Shown: one piece after another, positions 17,206 to 26,575 of the stretch
Layout: each line of letters begins with the position of its first letter
How positions within the stretch are numbered: position 1 is the stretch's first letter
Assembly (NCBI GenBank): GCA_003569365.1
Contig: BGOS01000022.1
Span: 1 to 64,000, forward strand
Length of the DNA stretch: 64,000 bases
Direction: 5' to 3'
DNA from: Anaerolineaceae bacterium
GTDB taxonomy: Bacteria; Chloroflexota; Anaerolineae; Anaerolineales; UBA11657
The notes under the pieces: model-generated
What the model was told of the DNA's origin: nothing
What the model saw: the letters and a program-made list of their open reading frames with translations, nothing else
Database searches by the model: none
Made by a program: the position numbers and the translations under genes

Positions 17206-17469
17206 CGGGCGACCGGGCGGGTGCGCCTGATTGGATTCATCACAGAGCCGACAACGGCACCGGCAATCGCGCCCGCACGCTCACCACCGGTGGAGGTGAA
17301 TGCACAGCAGCTGATTGCTCCAGAAGCAGTAGAGGCAATTCCCGAACTAGAGTTTGACCAGACGGCAAACCTGGCAGCGGAAGCCGGGCATGATCCGTTG
17401 GTGGGCGATGCGGGTGGGGATGCAGAGTTGATCCCGGAACTGGAGTTTGATCAGACGTTGGGTTGGTGA
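17206..17469 (+). pseudogene. C-terminal remnant of an IS91-type transposase
   Basis: The frame reads RLIGFITEP, like the MRxIAFITDP segment after the catalytic core of IS91/ISCR transposases, then a Pro/Ala-rich spacer, and ends in PELEFDQTLGW, like the usual PEYEFDQRxxW terminus. An internal copy of ELEFDQT about 40 residues earlier suggests a short duplication. The HUH and tyrosine parts are missing. There is no start codon context. It is a dead fragment joined to the end of the potA operon. Confidence 0.7.
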
Positions 17470-17484
17470 TCCTGCGCTGCAGGA

Positions 17485-17755
17485 GTGGCACACGCAGCGG
17501 AGCGTGGAGGGGTATGGATCAGGTGCTGGCGCGCTGCGGTGAGTGTTTTGGGCTGCAAATGCCGTATCGTAGATATTGTGCATTTTCCGTTTGTTACGCG
17601 TATCAGTTCCAGAAAATTGAACAAATGTGACAAAAGAGGGCACTGGCCATGAGACGTTGGTGGGGTGAAGCCTTGCGCAAGGTGGTAGTGGACTCTTGCG
17701 GAGCAAGGTGAATTATTTCGAGGTGAAAGAGAGCTTGAATTTCCTATCCGTACAA
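17485..17755 (+). repeat. IS91-type terminal region (copy B of the repeat at 12365)
   Basis: This follows the transposase C-terminus and matches the region at about 12400-12665, from GGAGCGTGGA-like sequence through TTTCCGTTTGTT to GAGCTTGAATTTCC. Similarity ends near 17755, which should be the right end of the element. In IS91-like elements this end holds the rolling-circle origin. No gene lies in it. Confidence 0.65.
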
Positions 17756-17835
17756 ATTCAGATTGCGGTGGCCTGGTTCGCGCCTACCGCATCTCTGCCT
17801 CGCGCTACGACGAGGCACATTCCTCGGGGGACGAC

Positions 17836-18506
17836 ATGGAAAGACTGACACTGTTGTGGGAGCAGGAGCATCTGCTGCTGGTTGTTGGATCACGGCGCTT
17901 CGTGCTCGATACCGGTTCGCCGATGAGCTTTGGCGAGGGTGGGTCGGTGACCTGTGACGGCATCTCGGTGCCGCTGCCCCCGAGTCTCACGGGGCTGAGC
18001 GCCTCTACGCTCTCCGGCCTCCTCGGCGGCTCCGTCGACGGACTGCTCGGCAACGACTTCATCGCCTGCTTCGACTGGCACTTCGAGCTGCTGAACGGTA
18101 CCGCGACCGCATCGAGCGAGCCGCTCGCGGTGGCCGGCACCCGGGTGCCGCTCCGCATCGTGCAGACGGTTCCGGTCATGCAGGGGCAGGTTGCGGGGCA
18201 GACGGTCGCGTTGCTCTTCGACTCCGGCGCCAAGCTCTCCTACCTCGAGCGCAGCCTCACCACCGGTTTCCCGACGCGGGCACGGTGAACGACTTCATGC
18301 CCATGTTCGGAGCCTTCACGGCCGCGACGGTGCGTGCCCCGATGGTGGTCAGCGGCCGAGCGTTCACCTTGCGGTTTGGCGCGGCACCGCAGCTCGTGCA
18401 GCTGGCGCTAACGATGACCGGAAGCTCCGGCATTGTGGGTGCCGAGTTGCTGCAGTGGTGTGCGGTCGGCTACGCCCCGCGCCGTTCGGAGCTGGTGCTC
18501 GTGTGA
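17836..18506 (+). pseudogene. retropepsin-like aspartyl protease, frameshifted
   Basis: The first frame begins MERLTLLWEQEHLLLVVGSR and contains VLDTGSP, a classical D-T/S-G active-site motif, with a second motif LLFDSGAKLSYL about 110 residues later. Two such motifs in one chain resemble a fused, two-domain aspartyl protease. At about 18268-18272 the reading must shift frame (GFPDAGTVNDF) to continue to the stop at 18506. One extra T in a short T run would repair it. It lies immediately after the IS91 terminal region. Family assignment rests only on the motifs. Confidence 0.55.
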
Positions 18507-18569
18507 GCGGTGGCTCGACCTGCCTGACGACCTTGGAGGGGCAGGTCTGTGCCTGCGCCCAGGGCGTCT

Positions 18570-18973
18570 TTAGGGCGCGGTGGCCAAGGGACCGAAGTCG
18601 GCGGTCAGGACGCCGATGATGACGCCATCCTTCACGACGGGTGCCGCGTAGGTGACCATGTTGATCTCGCCGCCACCGGCGTCGAAGTAGGGCTCCGACC
18701 AGACAGCTGCCATGGTCTGCACGGGCGCGGTGAACCAGGGCTGGTTGGCGTAGTCGTAGCCATTCAGGGTGAGGTCTTTGCGAAGCAGCCCGGTGGCGCC
18801 GCGGTAGGCGTAGGGGCGAGCGGGCGGGTCGCGTAGGTGGGGTCGAAGGCAAGCGTCGTGCCGAACACCTCGGGGTGGTCGGTCAGGATCTGCTCGAGGA
18901 AGGTATAGATCGCCGCATCTTCAAGCGGCAGGGCGGCCGCCGCGGTGAGGTCAAGTTCTGCAGCGGCTGGCAC
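18570..18973 (-). pseudogene. dCache/PDC sensor-domain fragment, frameshifted
   Basis: On the minus strand the translation reads LEQILTDHPEVFGTTLAFDP and then, after a frame change near 18830, YAYRGATGLLRKDL, WFTAPVQTM, WSEPYFDAGGGEINMVTYAAP and VIIGVLTADFG. These are the membrane-distal and ligand-contact segments of extracellular PDC/dCache sensor domains found in chemoreceptors, histidine kinases and phosphatases. The stop at about 18570 cuts it before any transmembrane or output domain, and no start is seen. It is a broken sensor gene of unrelated origin within the IS91 graveyard. Confidence 0.6.
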
Positions 18974-18979
18974 CAGCTG

Positions 18980-19836
18980 CGCTGCTGCCGCAGGCCGCCT
19001 GCTTCAGCAACGGCATTGCCTCAAGGCCGTAAGCTATCACCGTCCGCTGCTCGAGCCGGGCGCACCCTTTGCGGTGGATTTGCACTGGACGGTGGAGCAT
19101 CCATTGGCGGATGACTTCATTAGTATTTGTGCACCTTTTGGATCGCGACGGCAAGGCGGTTGCTGGAGTGAATGCCTACCCGCTGGAGCACGCTTACCGC
19201 ACTTATGAATGGCAGCCGGGAGAAACAATAATCAGCAGTACCGAGCTGGATGTGCCGGACAGCTTGGGGCCCGGGGCTTACAGTTTTGAGCTAGGCATGT
19301 ATCTGCCGTACGATTTTGAGCGCGTGCCAACGGTTGGCGCGGACAACACGGTCAACGGCGATCGAATTCTGTTCGGGCCGGTGAAGGTGCCGCGCCCGGC
19401 TGTAAAGCTGCCAGCCGACTCTGTGCCGGTGAAGATCAGGCTTGCGGGGGAGCTGGAGCTGATTGGCTATCGGCGGATGCCTTGCCGACTGCCAGCCGGC
19501 CGCTGCAGCTGACGTTGTGGTGGCGGGGAGTGCGGCCGGCAACGGAGGATTGGACGGCATTCTTCCATCTCACGCCACTTGGCCAAGATGCCGAAGCTGC
19601 TTGGGCAAATGGATCAGGCAATCACCGGACACGCCTACCCGCCGACGGTGTGGTCTGCCGGCGAGGTGGTGGTGGACAGCGTGCAGCTAAGCGCTGCGAA
19701 CTTGCAAGCCGGCCGGTACGCAGTGTGGATGGGTCTGTACTCACCGCTAACGCAGATCCGCGTTGCTGTTGAAGCGGGCGTGGGTGTGGTGTCAGAGGGT
19801 CGCGCCCGGCTGCTGGAATTTCAACTTGGGCCGTGA
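18980..19836 (+). pseudogene. C-terminal part of a large membrane/surface protein, several frameshifts
   Basis: Successive frames read EPGAPFAVDLHWTVEHPL, then FVHLLDRDGKAVAGVNAYPL and YRTYEWQPGETI, then PLQLTLWWRGVRPATEDW, then AYPPTVWSAGEVVVDSVQL and AGRYAVWMGLYSP, ending in LEFQLGP. The pattern of two beta-rich repeats, each with a VHL or HLTPLG core, a YPxxxW segment and a GxYxxxxGxY segment, is like the C-terminal domains of Chloroflexota glycosyltransferase-39-type membrane proteins. At least three frame changes (near 19117, 19470 and 19600) are needed, and the N-terminal membrane part is absent. It directly abuts the transposase gene. Confidence 0.5.
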
Positions 19837-20717
19837 GTATGTGCCGCGCTGCTGGTGTGCCGGGGCTACGCGCAGCTGGTAGTTGCAGAGTACAGCGCGC
19901 CGCGGTGTATCAACGCCGGCGGCCGGAGCGGAGTGTGGCGTACCAAGTGGTGCAGCAAAATCTGGAGACATGGCTGGCGCGGCGGCGCGCGGGTGGGCTG
20001 GATGCGGGTGCAGATTGGGTGGTAGACCCGGTGCCGGCATACGTGGAGCGCGACCTGCGGAAGTTTTTAGAGTGCGGCATACTGGCGCACGGGTTTGCGC
20101 GGGCGCGGTGTGAGAAGTGCGGCCGGGACTTTTTGGTGGCGTATTCGTGCAAGGGGCGGGGAGTGTGCCCGGGCTGTAACACACGGCGCATGGTGGAGAC
20201 GGCGGCGCACATGGTGGAGCATGTGTTTCCAGCAGTGGCAGTGCGGCAGTGGGTGGTGGTAATTCCGAAGCGCCTGCGCTACTTTATGAACCATGATGCC
20301 GGCTGCCTGAGCGAGGTGGCAAGGATCGCGATGAGCGAAGTGCAGCGCGCGACAGCGGGAGCGAGCACAAGCACGGCGGTAGCGGCCCGCAGCGGCGGAG
20401 TGTTGTTTGTGCACCGCTTTGGCGCGACACTGAACGCACACGTGCACTTGCATTTGTGCATGCTGGACGGGGTGGTGGCGCAGGGGCGGCAGGGGCTGGT
20501 GTTTCGCGGGGCGCGGGTGGATGAAGCATGTGTGGAGCGGGTGCAGGCGGGCGTGCGGCAGCGGGTGCTGGGGCTGTTTGAGCGGCGCGGGTTACTGAGC
20601 AGCGAGACGGTAGCGGTAATGCAGGGGTGGGGGCACAAGGGCGGATTTTCTGTGCATGCGGGCGAGCGGGTGGCAGCGCAAGATAGCGCCGGGCGCCGCG
20701 CCAGCGTTAGTGCTTGA
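19833..20717 (+). mobile_element. truncated IS91-type HUH transposase gene
   Basis: The product starts with a zinc-binding N-terminal domain, CEKCGRDFLVAYSCKGRG then CPGCNTRRM, and continues into the IS91/Y2 transposase domain with WVVVIPKRLRYFMNHD and the HUH motif in NAHVHLHL. It runs to GHKGGFSVHAGERV and then loses similarity, before the catalytic tyrosines. So it cannot nick DNA. The likely start is GTG 19833 or ATG 19839; family-like sequence begins at VYQRRRPERS. Positions 20317-20379 are the source-like match of the scrap at 757-822. Confidence 0.85.
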
Positions 20718-20751
20718 CCACGATGGTGTCGCTGCCGGCCATGGTGCGCAT

Positions 20752-22641
20752 TTATAGCTGCAAGCCGAGTTCAGGCAGCTGCAGGTTTGCCAGGCAGCTG
20801 CCGGCAGGTACGCCGCTTTCGCCATCCCAATCCAGCAGCTCATAGTAACGGCGGCGCGCCCAGTTGAAGCTTTCCTCAGAGATCTCAACACCTTGCAGTG
20901 GGCCGCTTTTGAAAGCGCGCATCACCCGCCGCGGCAGGCGGTCATCATCCGCCGTGAAGCCCTCGCGCAGGTTGAACAGGCGCGCCAATGTTTGGGCGCG
21001 CGCACCCACGGCCAGCACATCCGCAATGCCGTAGTGGCTGCCGGTAACGCCGCTAAGCGCCTCGGCCAGATGCGCGTAGCTGTACGGGTAGAAGTGGCAG
21101 TTGACGGCGCAATCCTGAAAGTGCATCCAGTTCAGCTCGTGGTGGAAGACCTGCAGTTTGTCCTCGCCCAGATCACTGGTGCGCAGCGCGCCAATGCTGC
21201 GGCCGGTGATCGCGGAGTTCACGCGCTTGAGGCCTTCGCCTTCGTACGCAAAATCAGTGTCGTGCATGTTCATCATGTGGTCGGCGCCCACGGGTGCAAC
21301 GGCATAGCCGACTCCCAGCGCATGCTTGAGGCGCGGTTCATGCATGGGCAGCTCCTGGCCTTTCACCGTAAGCGCAAAGGCTGCGCTCTCCGGCCCAAAG
21401 CGCTTGCTCATGCGCAGCACACCCGTGCCCAACACAGCGCCAAAGCCCCTGCGCGCTGCAATTAATTCCACGGCCTGCACCAGCAGCCCGGCATCCCCCC
21501 AGCGGAACGGCTGGCCGGTTTCACGCTCGGTGATGATGCCATGCTCGAAGCACTCCATTGCAAAACCAATTGAGGCGCCGGTGGAGATGGCGTCGAGTCC
21601 GTTGGCGTTGCACAGCTCGTTGGCCTTGGCCACCGCCAGGTTGTCTGTGATGCCGCAGTTGGAGCCGAGGGCGGCCATGGCTTCGTACTCCGGCCCGCCG
21701 TACTCCGGGTTTAACTTTTGGTAGGGGTTGTCGCTGGCATTCTCAAACACCTGCTTGCAAGTGATGGGGCAGGACTGGCAGGTGTCGCGCTCTTTGTGGA
21801 ACATTTCATAGTTGCGCTCGCCGGAGAGCGCCGCTGCATCAGCGAAGACCGGCGTCCCAAAATTGTTGGTGGGCAGTGCGCCAACATTGGCCCACCATGC
21901 GAGCGAATCTTGCGTGCCACGGCCGGGGTTGGTTGCCCACGCGGCAAGCGTTTTGTAGTTGGCGCCCAGCCACTTGGCTACGTTGTTCACCGGTGCGCGC
22001 TCAACCACCGGCACCTTCAGCGTGCCGCGCACGGCAACGGCCTTCAGGTTCTTGCTGCCCATCAGCGCGCCCAGCCCGTTGCGGCCGGCAGCGCGGTTGA
22101 TGTCGTGCATTACGGATGAGTACAGCACGCCGTTCTCCCCGGCGGGGCCAATCTGCGCGATGCGCACGCGCGGGTCCTGCAGCTCCGCTTGAATGCGCTG
22201 CTGCGCGGGCCAGGTGGGCAGGCCCCACAAATGGGCGGCCGGGCGCAGCGTCACATTGCCGTCTTGAATATGGATGTAGCATGGCGCTGCGGCGCGACCG
22301 CGGATGACGAGGGCATCAAAGCCGCTGCGCTTGAACTCGTGGCCCCACCAGCCGCCAGCCTCGCTGCTGGCAAGCGCGCCAGTGAGCGGCGATTTGCCGC
22401 CGACACCATGGCGCCCGGCGCCGGGCAGGTTGGTGCCCTGCAAAATTCCCGGCGCAAAGATCAGCAAGTTATCCGGGCTGAGCGCATCTGTGTTTGGGGC
22501 AAGGTCGCGCAGCAGCAGGTAGGCCACCAGCGCCCGCCCGCCAACCAGCAGCCGGTACATTGTTTCAGGCGGCTCTTCCACCCGCGTCTGTCCCGTTGTC
22601 AGGTCAACGTGCAGAATCTTTCCATGTATTCCACCAAGCAT
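20752..22641 (-). CDS. aor: aldehyde:ferredoxin oxidoreductase (tungsten pterin)
   Basis: This is a 629-residue enzyme that oxidises aldehydes to carboxylic acids with ferredoxin as acceptor. The start MLGGIHGKILHVDLTTG is typical. The [4Fe-4S] ligands are Cys288, Cys291 and Cys295 (CQSCPITC) and Cys515 in DCAVNCHF, the DxxGLC-like block. Numbering of the first three is the same as in Pyrococcus AOR. The tungsten bis-pterin domain is represented by GVGGKSPLTGAL and SKNLKAVAVRG. It is the last gene of a minus-strand run with MttB-like and amine-oxidising genes, suggesting it handles aldehydes made by them, which is inference. Its presence implies a low-potential ferredoxin pool. Tungsten uptake and cofactor genes are not in the window. 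Confidence 0.93.
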   Translation of the reverse strand: MLGGIHGKILHVDLTTGQTRVEEPPETMYRLLVGGRALVAYLLLRDLAPNTDALSPDNLLIFAPGILQGTNLPGAGRHGVGGKSPLTGALASSEAGGWWGHEFKRSGFDALVIRGRAAAPCYIHIQDGNVTLRPAAHLWGLPTWPAQQRIQAELQDPRVRIAQIGPAGENGVLYSSVMHDINRAAGRNGLGALMGSKNLKAVAVRGTLKVPVVERAPVNNVAKWLGANYKTLAAWATNPGRGTQDSLAWWANVGALPTNNFGTPVFADAAALSGERNYEMFHKERDTCQSCPITCKQVFENASDNPYQKLNPEYGGPEYEAMAALGSNCGITDNLAVAKANELCNANGLDAISTGASIGFAMECFEHGIITERETGQPFRWGDAGLLVQAVELIAARRGFGAVLGTGVLRMSKRFGPESAAFALTVKGQELPMHEPRLKHALGVGYAVAPVGADHMMNMHDTDFAYEGEGLKRVNSAITGRSIGALRTSDLGEDKLQVFHHELNWMHFQDCAVNCHFYPYSYAHLAEALSGVTGSHYGIADVLAVGARAQTLARLFNLREGFTADDDRLPRRVMRAFKSGPLQGVEISEESFNWARRRYYELLDWDGESGVPAGSCLANLQLPELGLQL

Positions 22642-22679
22642 AATTTGCCCCCGCTTTTGGATTGAGCGCCGCGTGGCGC

Positions 22680-24214
22680 TCAGGCGCCGCCGGGTGCCAT
22701 CACGGCACGCGGCAGCAAGATATTAAATTCGGCGCGCACCTGTGCGTCCAGCTCCGGCGGGATGGTTTGCGGCCATGAGCTTTGCAGGATGCTGCGCGCG
22801 TTGATGCGGGCGCGTTCACGCATGTCGAGCGCGCCCGCTTCTTCCCAGTCACGCCGGCTGCCGCGGTGGGCGGTGTGCGGGTACTGAAACTCGCTGTTCA
22901 TGCGCGCAATGGTGTCCGGATGGCCAAGATAGTGGCCGGGCCCGTCGGTGCAAACCTCGTGGATGGTGTCAAGCGCCAGGGTCTCCTCCGTCACCTCAAT
23001 GCCGCGCACAAGGCGCATCACCTGCGCATTGATGTCGTCGTCGATCACATAATTTTCGTATGCCACCGTAAGCAGCGACTCCAGCATGCCGGCGGCGTGA
23101 TGGTTGTATTGCGCGCCGGCGAGCGCGGTAACTGCGCTGGTCAGGCCTTTTTCGAATCCGGCCTGCACGTCCGGCAGCTTGCTTTCAGTAATGCCGCAGG
23201 AGTTGTAAATTGGCAGGCGGTAGTGGTGCGCCAGCTGCGCAGCCGCCGCGTTCATCAGCGCCAGTTCGGCGCAGCCGCCAATCATGCTGCCCGTGCGCAG
23301 GTCGGTTACCAGTGGCATGCCGCCCATCAGCAGCGGGTGGCCCGGGCGCAGCAGCTGCACATAAGTAATGCCGGCCAGCTCTTCAGCCAGCACCTGCACA
23401 AGCGTACCGGCCAGCGTGGCCGGGCCGGTGGCGCCGGCTTGCGGTGCAGACACCAGCGCCACGGGCATGCCGATGCGCACGGCAGCCGTCAGCGTCTCCA
23501 CCGTCTCCACTGCAAAACGCAGCGGGCTGACCATGTAGCCAAGGTTAAAGGAGAAGAACGGCGCGCTGCAAACTGCTCCGCGCTGCCCGCCAGCAATGCG
23601 CCCAGCCGGAACACCTCGGCCACTTTCTGCGGATAGTAGCAACCACCCATTATGTGCTTGGTTGTGGCGGCCGCGCAGGCATAGAAAGTGTTTAGGTCAA
23701 GGTCATCATTGGGCACGTCGCGCGCCACCACCGGCCGCAAATAAAAGTGGATGTTCTCAAGCTGGTCCACCATCCGCCCAATGTCAAACAAGTCGCGCAG
23801 GTGCGATTCGCGCAGCGCGCCGCTTTCAAGGTCCAGCACATGTACGGCCGCGCCGCCGGTGCCCAAGTGCACGCGCTTGTCGCGCAAGTGCAGGTCGCTG
23901 CGCCCGTCGCGGCTGTAGAGCACCACATCATGGTTGGCAACTTTTAGCGCATGCTCCACCATCGCAGCCGGCAGGTACACGCGGTTCAGGCTGGCGTCCA
24001 CGCGGGCTCCGGCTGCTGCAAAAATTGTGCGGCACTCAGACGCCATCACCTCCACGCCGGTGCGCTCCAGCACCTGCAGTGCTGCCTGATGAATGCGCAG
24101 CACATCTGCCTCCCGCAGCGGCCGGTATTGGCCGCCCTCCAACCCGGCTGGAGAAACACTCACCACCTTGCGCACAGTGCGCTCGCGCCGCGGGCGGCGG
24201 GCTTCAGTGCTCAT
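22680..24214 (-). pseudogene. MttB-superfamily (trimethylamine/betaine methyltransferase-like) protein, one frameshift
   Basis: The N-terminal 220 residues (start ATG 24214) read YRPLREADVLRIHQAALQVL and VHLGTGGAAVHVLDLESG. The C-terminal 300 residues lie in another frame from about 23560, reading FSFNLGYMVSPLRFAVETVE, APQAGATGPATLAGTLVQ, and SCGITESKLPDVQAGFEK. These are the TIM-barrel blocks of MttB-like cobamide-dependent methyltransferases. Adding one base at GG 23560-23561 restores a continuous protein of about 510 residues, so it may be intact in the organism. No amber codon is used, placing it among the non-pyrrolysine members such as glycine betaine methyltransferase. No corrinoid protein is adjacent. 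It lies 32 bases after a sarcosine-oxidase-like gene. Confidence 0.85.
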
Positions 24215-24246
24215 CGGTTGCGTGCCAATGCAGTTCCGCCTGCGGG

Positions 24247-25422
24247 CTAGGAGATGGAGCCGATGCCGTAGGCGCCGCTCAGCTGCTTGCCGGCGGCAAA
24301 GCGGCCGGGATCGTAATCAGTGATCGGAACGCGCACCTTTTGGCCCAGCACAGTTTGCGCCAGCGCCTCGCCAATTGTTGGCGCCAGCTTAAAGCCATGC
24401 CCGGAAAATCCAACCGCCACAAACAAGCCTTCATTGCCGGCCACTGCGCCCACCAGCGGGTTCCAGTCCGGGCTGATGTCGTATGGGCCAGTCCAGCCGG
24501 CGGTAAAGTTGGCGTTCGCAAACGCCGGCATGCGGTTCGCAATAATTTTGCTGATGCGCTCCACATGCTGCAGCTCCACATTGTCCGTCAGCGTGTCGGC
24601 ATCTTGCACCGGCTCGCCATGGTCGCCGGTTCCCACCAGCACCACATCGCCGGTCTCGGGCCGGAAATAAATTTTGTCGGGAGTGGTTAGGTCCTTAACA
24701 ATCGGCCAGTCCATTTGATACGGCCGCTCAATTTTAAGTGTGATCACCTTGTGGCGGCTTACCTCATATGGAAACTGCAGCCCCATGTGGGCTGCCACCG
24801 GGTTCGTCCACGGGCCGGCGCACAGGATTACGATGGGCGCGCTGAAGTCGCCACCGGGCGTGCGGGCTGTGGTGAGCTGGCTGGTGCGCTGCAGGCCGGT
24901 GAGCGGCGTATTCGTGTGGATCTGCACGCCCAGCTCGCGGGCGCGCGCAGCGTACGCATTGGTTGTGAGATACGGGTCGGCAAAGCCGGTGAACGAGTCA
25001 TAGCCAATCACACCCACATCATGAAACGAAAGCAGCGGATGGATCTTGAGCGCCTCGGCCGGCGTCAGCTCCGCAGTGTCGATGCCGTAGGAATTCTGCG
25101 CCTTGAAGACTTTGCGCATCGGGGCAGCGTGCTCGGCCGGGCCCACGATCAAGTAGCCAGTGCGGTGCCAGCCCACATGGCCGCCCACCAGATGGTCAAA
25201 GTCAGCGAACACCTTGAGCGACTCCACCGCATGCCGCATATTGGTGTCGATGGAGTAGTGCGTGCGCACAATTGCGCAAGACTTGGCGGTGCCGCCGCTG
25301 GACACGGCTTTGCGCTCCAGCACCACAACATTGCGGGCGCCGTTCTTGGCCAGGTGGTAAGCCGTGCTGCAGCCGTACAGGCCGCCGCCGATGATCAGAA
25401 TGTCCGCATTGGTTGTTGTCAT
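24247..25422 (-). CDS. FAD-dependent amine/sarcosine oxidase family (DAO fold)
   Basis: This is a 391-residue flavoprotein. The N-terminus is ADILIIGGGLYGCSTAYHLA, the Rossmann FAD motif, followed by VVLERKAVSSGGTAKSCAIVR. The C-terminal FAD-closing segment is PLVGAVAGNEGLFVAVGFSGHGFKL in two parts. This is the DadA/sarcosine oxidase beta/dimethylglycine oxidase family, which removes N-methyl or amino groups from amino acids and yields formaldehyde or a keto acid. ATG 25422 is chosen because AAAGG precedes it; the longer frame adds 12 unlikely residues. It sits between a formaldehyde-type alcohol dehydrogenase and an MttB-like gene, fitting N-methyl compound breakdown. The exact substrate is unknown. 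Confidence 0.85.
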   Translation of the reverse strand: MTTTNADILIIGGGLYGCSTAYHLAKNGARNVVVLERKAVSSGGTAKSCAIVRTHYSIDTNMRHAVESLKVFADFDHLVGGHVGWHRTGYLIVGPAEHAAPMRKVFKAQNSYGIDTAELTPAEALKIHPLLSFHDVGVIGYDSFTGFADPYLTTNAYAARARELGVQIHTNTPLTGLQRTSQLTTARTPGGDFSAPIVILCAGPWTNPVAAHMGLQFPYEVSRHKVITLKIERPYQMDWPIVKDLTTPDKIYFRPETGDVVLVGTGDHGEPVQDADTLTDNVELQHVERISKIIANRMPAFANANFTAGWTGPYDISPDWNPLVGAVAGNEGLFVAVGFSGHGFKLAPTIGEALAQTVLGQKVRVPITDYDPGRFAAGKQLSGAYGIGSIS

Positions 25423-25444
25423 TGGGTTGGAACCTTTGGTGAGT

Positions 25445-26548
25445 CTAGCCAAAAACAATTACGCCGCGGCCGGTCTCGCCGGCCAGCATGTCGGCGTACG
25501 CAGTGTTGATTTCGGCCAGCGCATACTCGCGGCCAATCAGCTTGTCGATGGGCAGCTGCCCGCAAAGGTACAGGTCCGCATAGCGCGGAAAATCGCGCGC
25601 GGTGTTGCAAGATCCGTAATAGGAGCCGGCCACGGTTTTTTCCTGGCGCGTAAGGATTGCGCCGGGCAGGTTGGTGCCGCTGCCCATTGGTGAGATGCCG
25701 GAGAGCACCAGCGTGCCGCCGGGGCGCACACATTCCAGGCACTGCTCCTGCAGCGCGGGAATGCCAACGGCTTCGAAGACGTAATCCGCACCGCGGCCGC
25801 CGGTGAGGGCGCGGATGGCTTCCGGAACTTGCGGCCCGGACAGCAGCGCATCGGTGGCACCACAGGCGCGCGCGATGGCGCATTTTGTTTCGGTGCGATC
25901 GACGGCGATGATGGTGCTGGCACCCGCCAGGCGCGCAGCCATTATTGTGCTGAGGCCCACGCCGCCGGCGCCAAACACCGCCACGCTGTCGCCCGCCAGT
26001 ACTTTGACCGTGTTGAGCGCAGCGCCAACACCGGTGGTGACGGCGCAGCCAATGAGGGCGGCCACGCGCGCGGGTACCTTGTGGTCCAGCAGCACGCAGC
26101 AGTCTTGCGGAACCACACAATGGTCTGCAAAGCAGGCGAGCCCGCTAAAGTGAAAGTACGGTCGGCCGGCTTTGCTGAGGCGGGTTGTGCCGTCCATCAT
26201 TGTGCCGGCCCACAACGGACCCACGTAGGCACTGCACAGGCTGGGGCGGTCATGCAGGCAATAGAAGCACGCGCCGCAGCTGGGCGCCCAGTTCAGTGCA
26301 ACGAGGTCGCCGGGTTTGCAGCGCGTGACGCCCGGCCCAACCGCGGCCACGATGCCGGCGCCTTCATGCCCGGGCACAACCGGCATCACATGCTTTGTGG
26401 CGCCGGTAACTAAATGCCAGTCGCTGTGGCACACGCCCACCGCCTGAACGCGCACGAGTACCTCGCCCGCTTGCGGCGGAGCCAGATCCAGTTCTTCGAT
26501 GGCAAACGGCTGGTTGGCCGCGTACAGTACGGCAGCGCGAATCTTCAT
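25445..26548 (-). CDS. zinc-dependent alcohol dehydrogenase (class III-like MDR)
   Basis: This is a 367-residue MDR dehydrogenase. Catalytic zinc ligands are Cys40 (GVCHSDWH) and His61-Glu62 (PGHEG), with a further Cys later in the chain. The structural zinc site is Cys91, 94, 97 and 105 (CGACFYCLHDRPSLC). The cofactor site is VFGAGGVGLS. Presence of the structural zinc lobe and the overall pattern resemble S-(hydroxymethyl)glutathione or mycothiol-dependent formaldehyde dehydrogenases, but other alcohols are equally possible. GAAGGA lies before the ATG. Its position upstream of the demethylating flavoprotein makes formaldehyde removal a reasonable guess. Confidence 0.88.
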   Translation of the reverse strand: MKIRAAVLYAANQPFAIEELDLAPPQAGEVLVRVQAVGVCHSDWHLVTGATKHVMPVVPGHEGAGIVAAVGPGVTRCKPGDLVALNWAPSCGACFYCLHDRPSLCSAYVGPLWAGTMMDGTTRLSKAGRPYFHFSGLACFADHCVVPQDCCVLLDHKVPARVAALIGCAVTTGVGAALNTVKVLAGDSVAVFGAGGVGLSTIMAARLAGASTIIAVDRTETKCAIARACGATDALLSGPQVPEAIRALTGGRGADYVFEAVGIPALQEQCLECVRPGGTLVLSGISPMGSGTNLPGAILTRQEKTVAGSYYGSCNTARDFPRYADLYLCGQLPIDKLIGREYALAEINTAYADMLAGETGRGVIVFG

Positions 26549-26575
26549 ACCAGTCTTCCTTCTATCACGGCGCCG

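Noticed and set aside
17206-20717. A functional IS91 transposon
   Set aside because: The HUH half lacks the catalytic tyrosine region and the C-terminal half lies upstream in a separate fragment; neither can act alone.
22680-24214. Pyrrolysine (amber) readthrough in the MttB-like gene
   Set aside because: The two halves are in different frames, so an amber codon cannot join them, and the C-terminal half has an ordinary residue in the SCGITESKLPD region. The intact copy at 45658 also has no amber codon.
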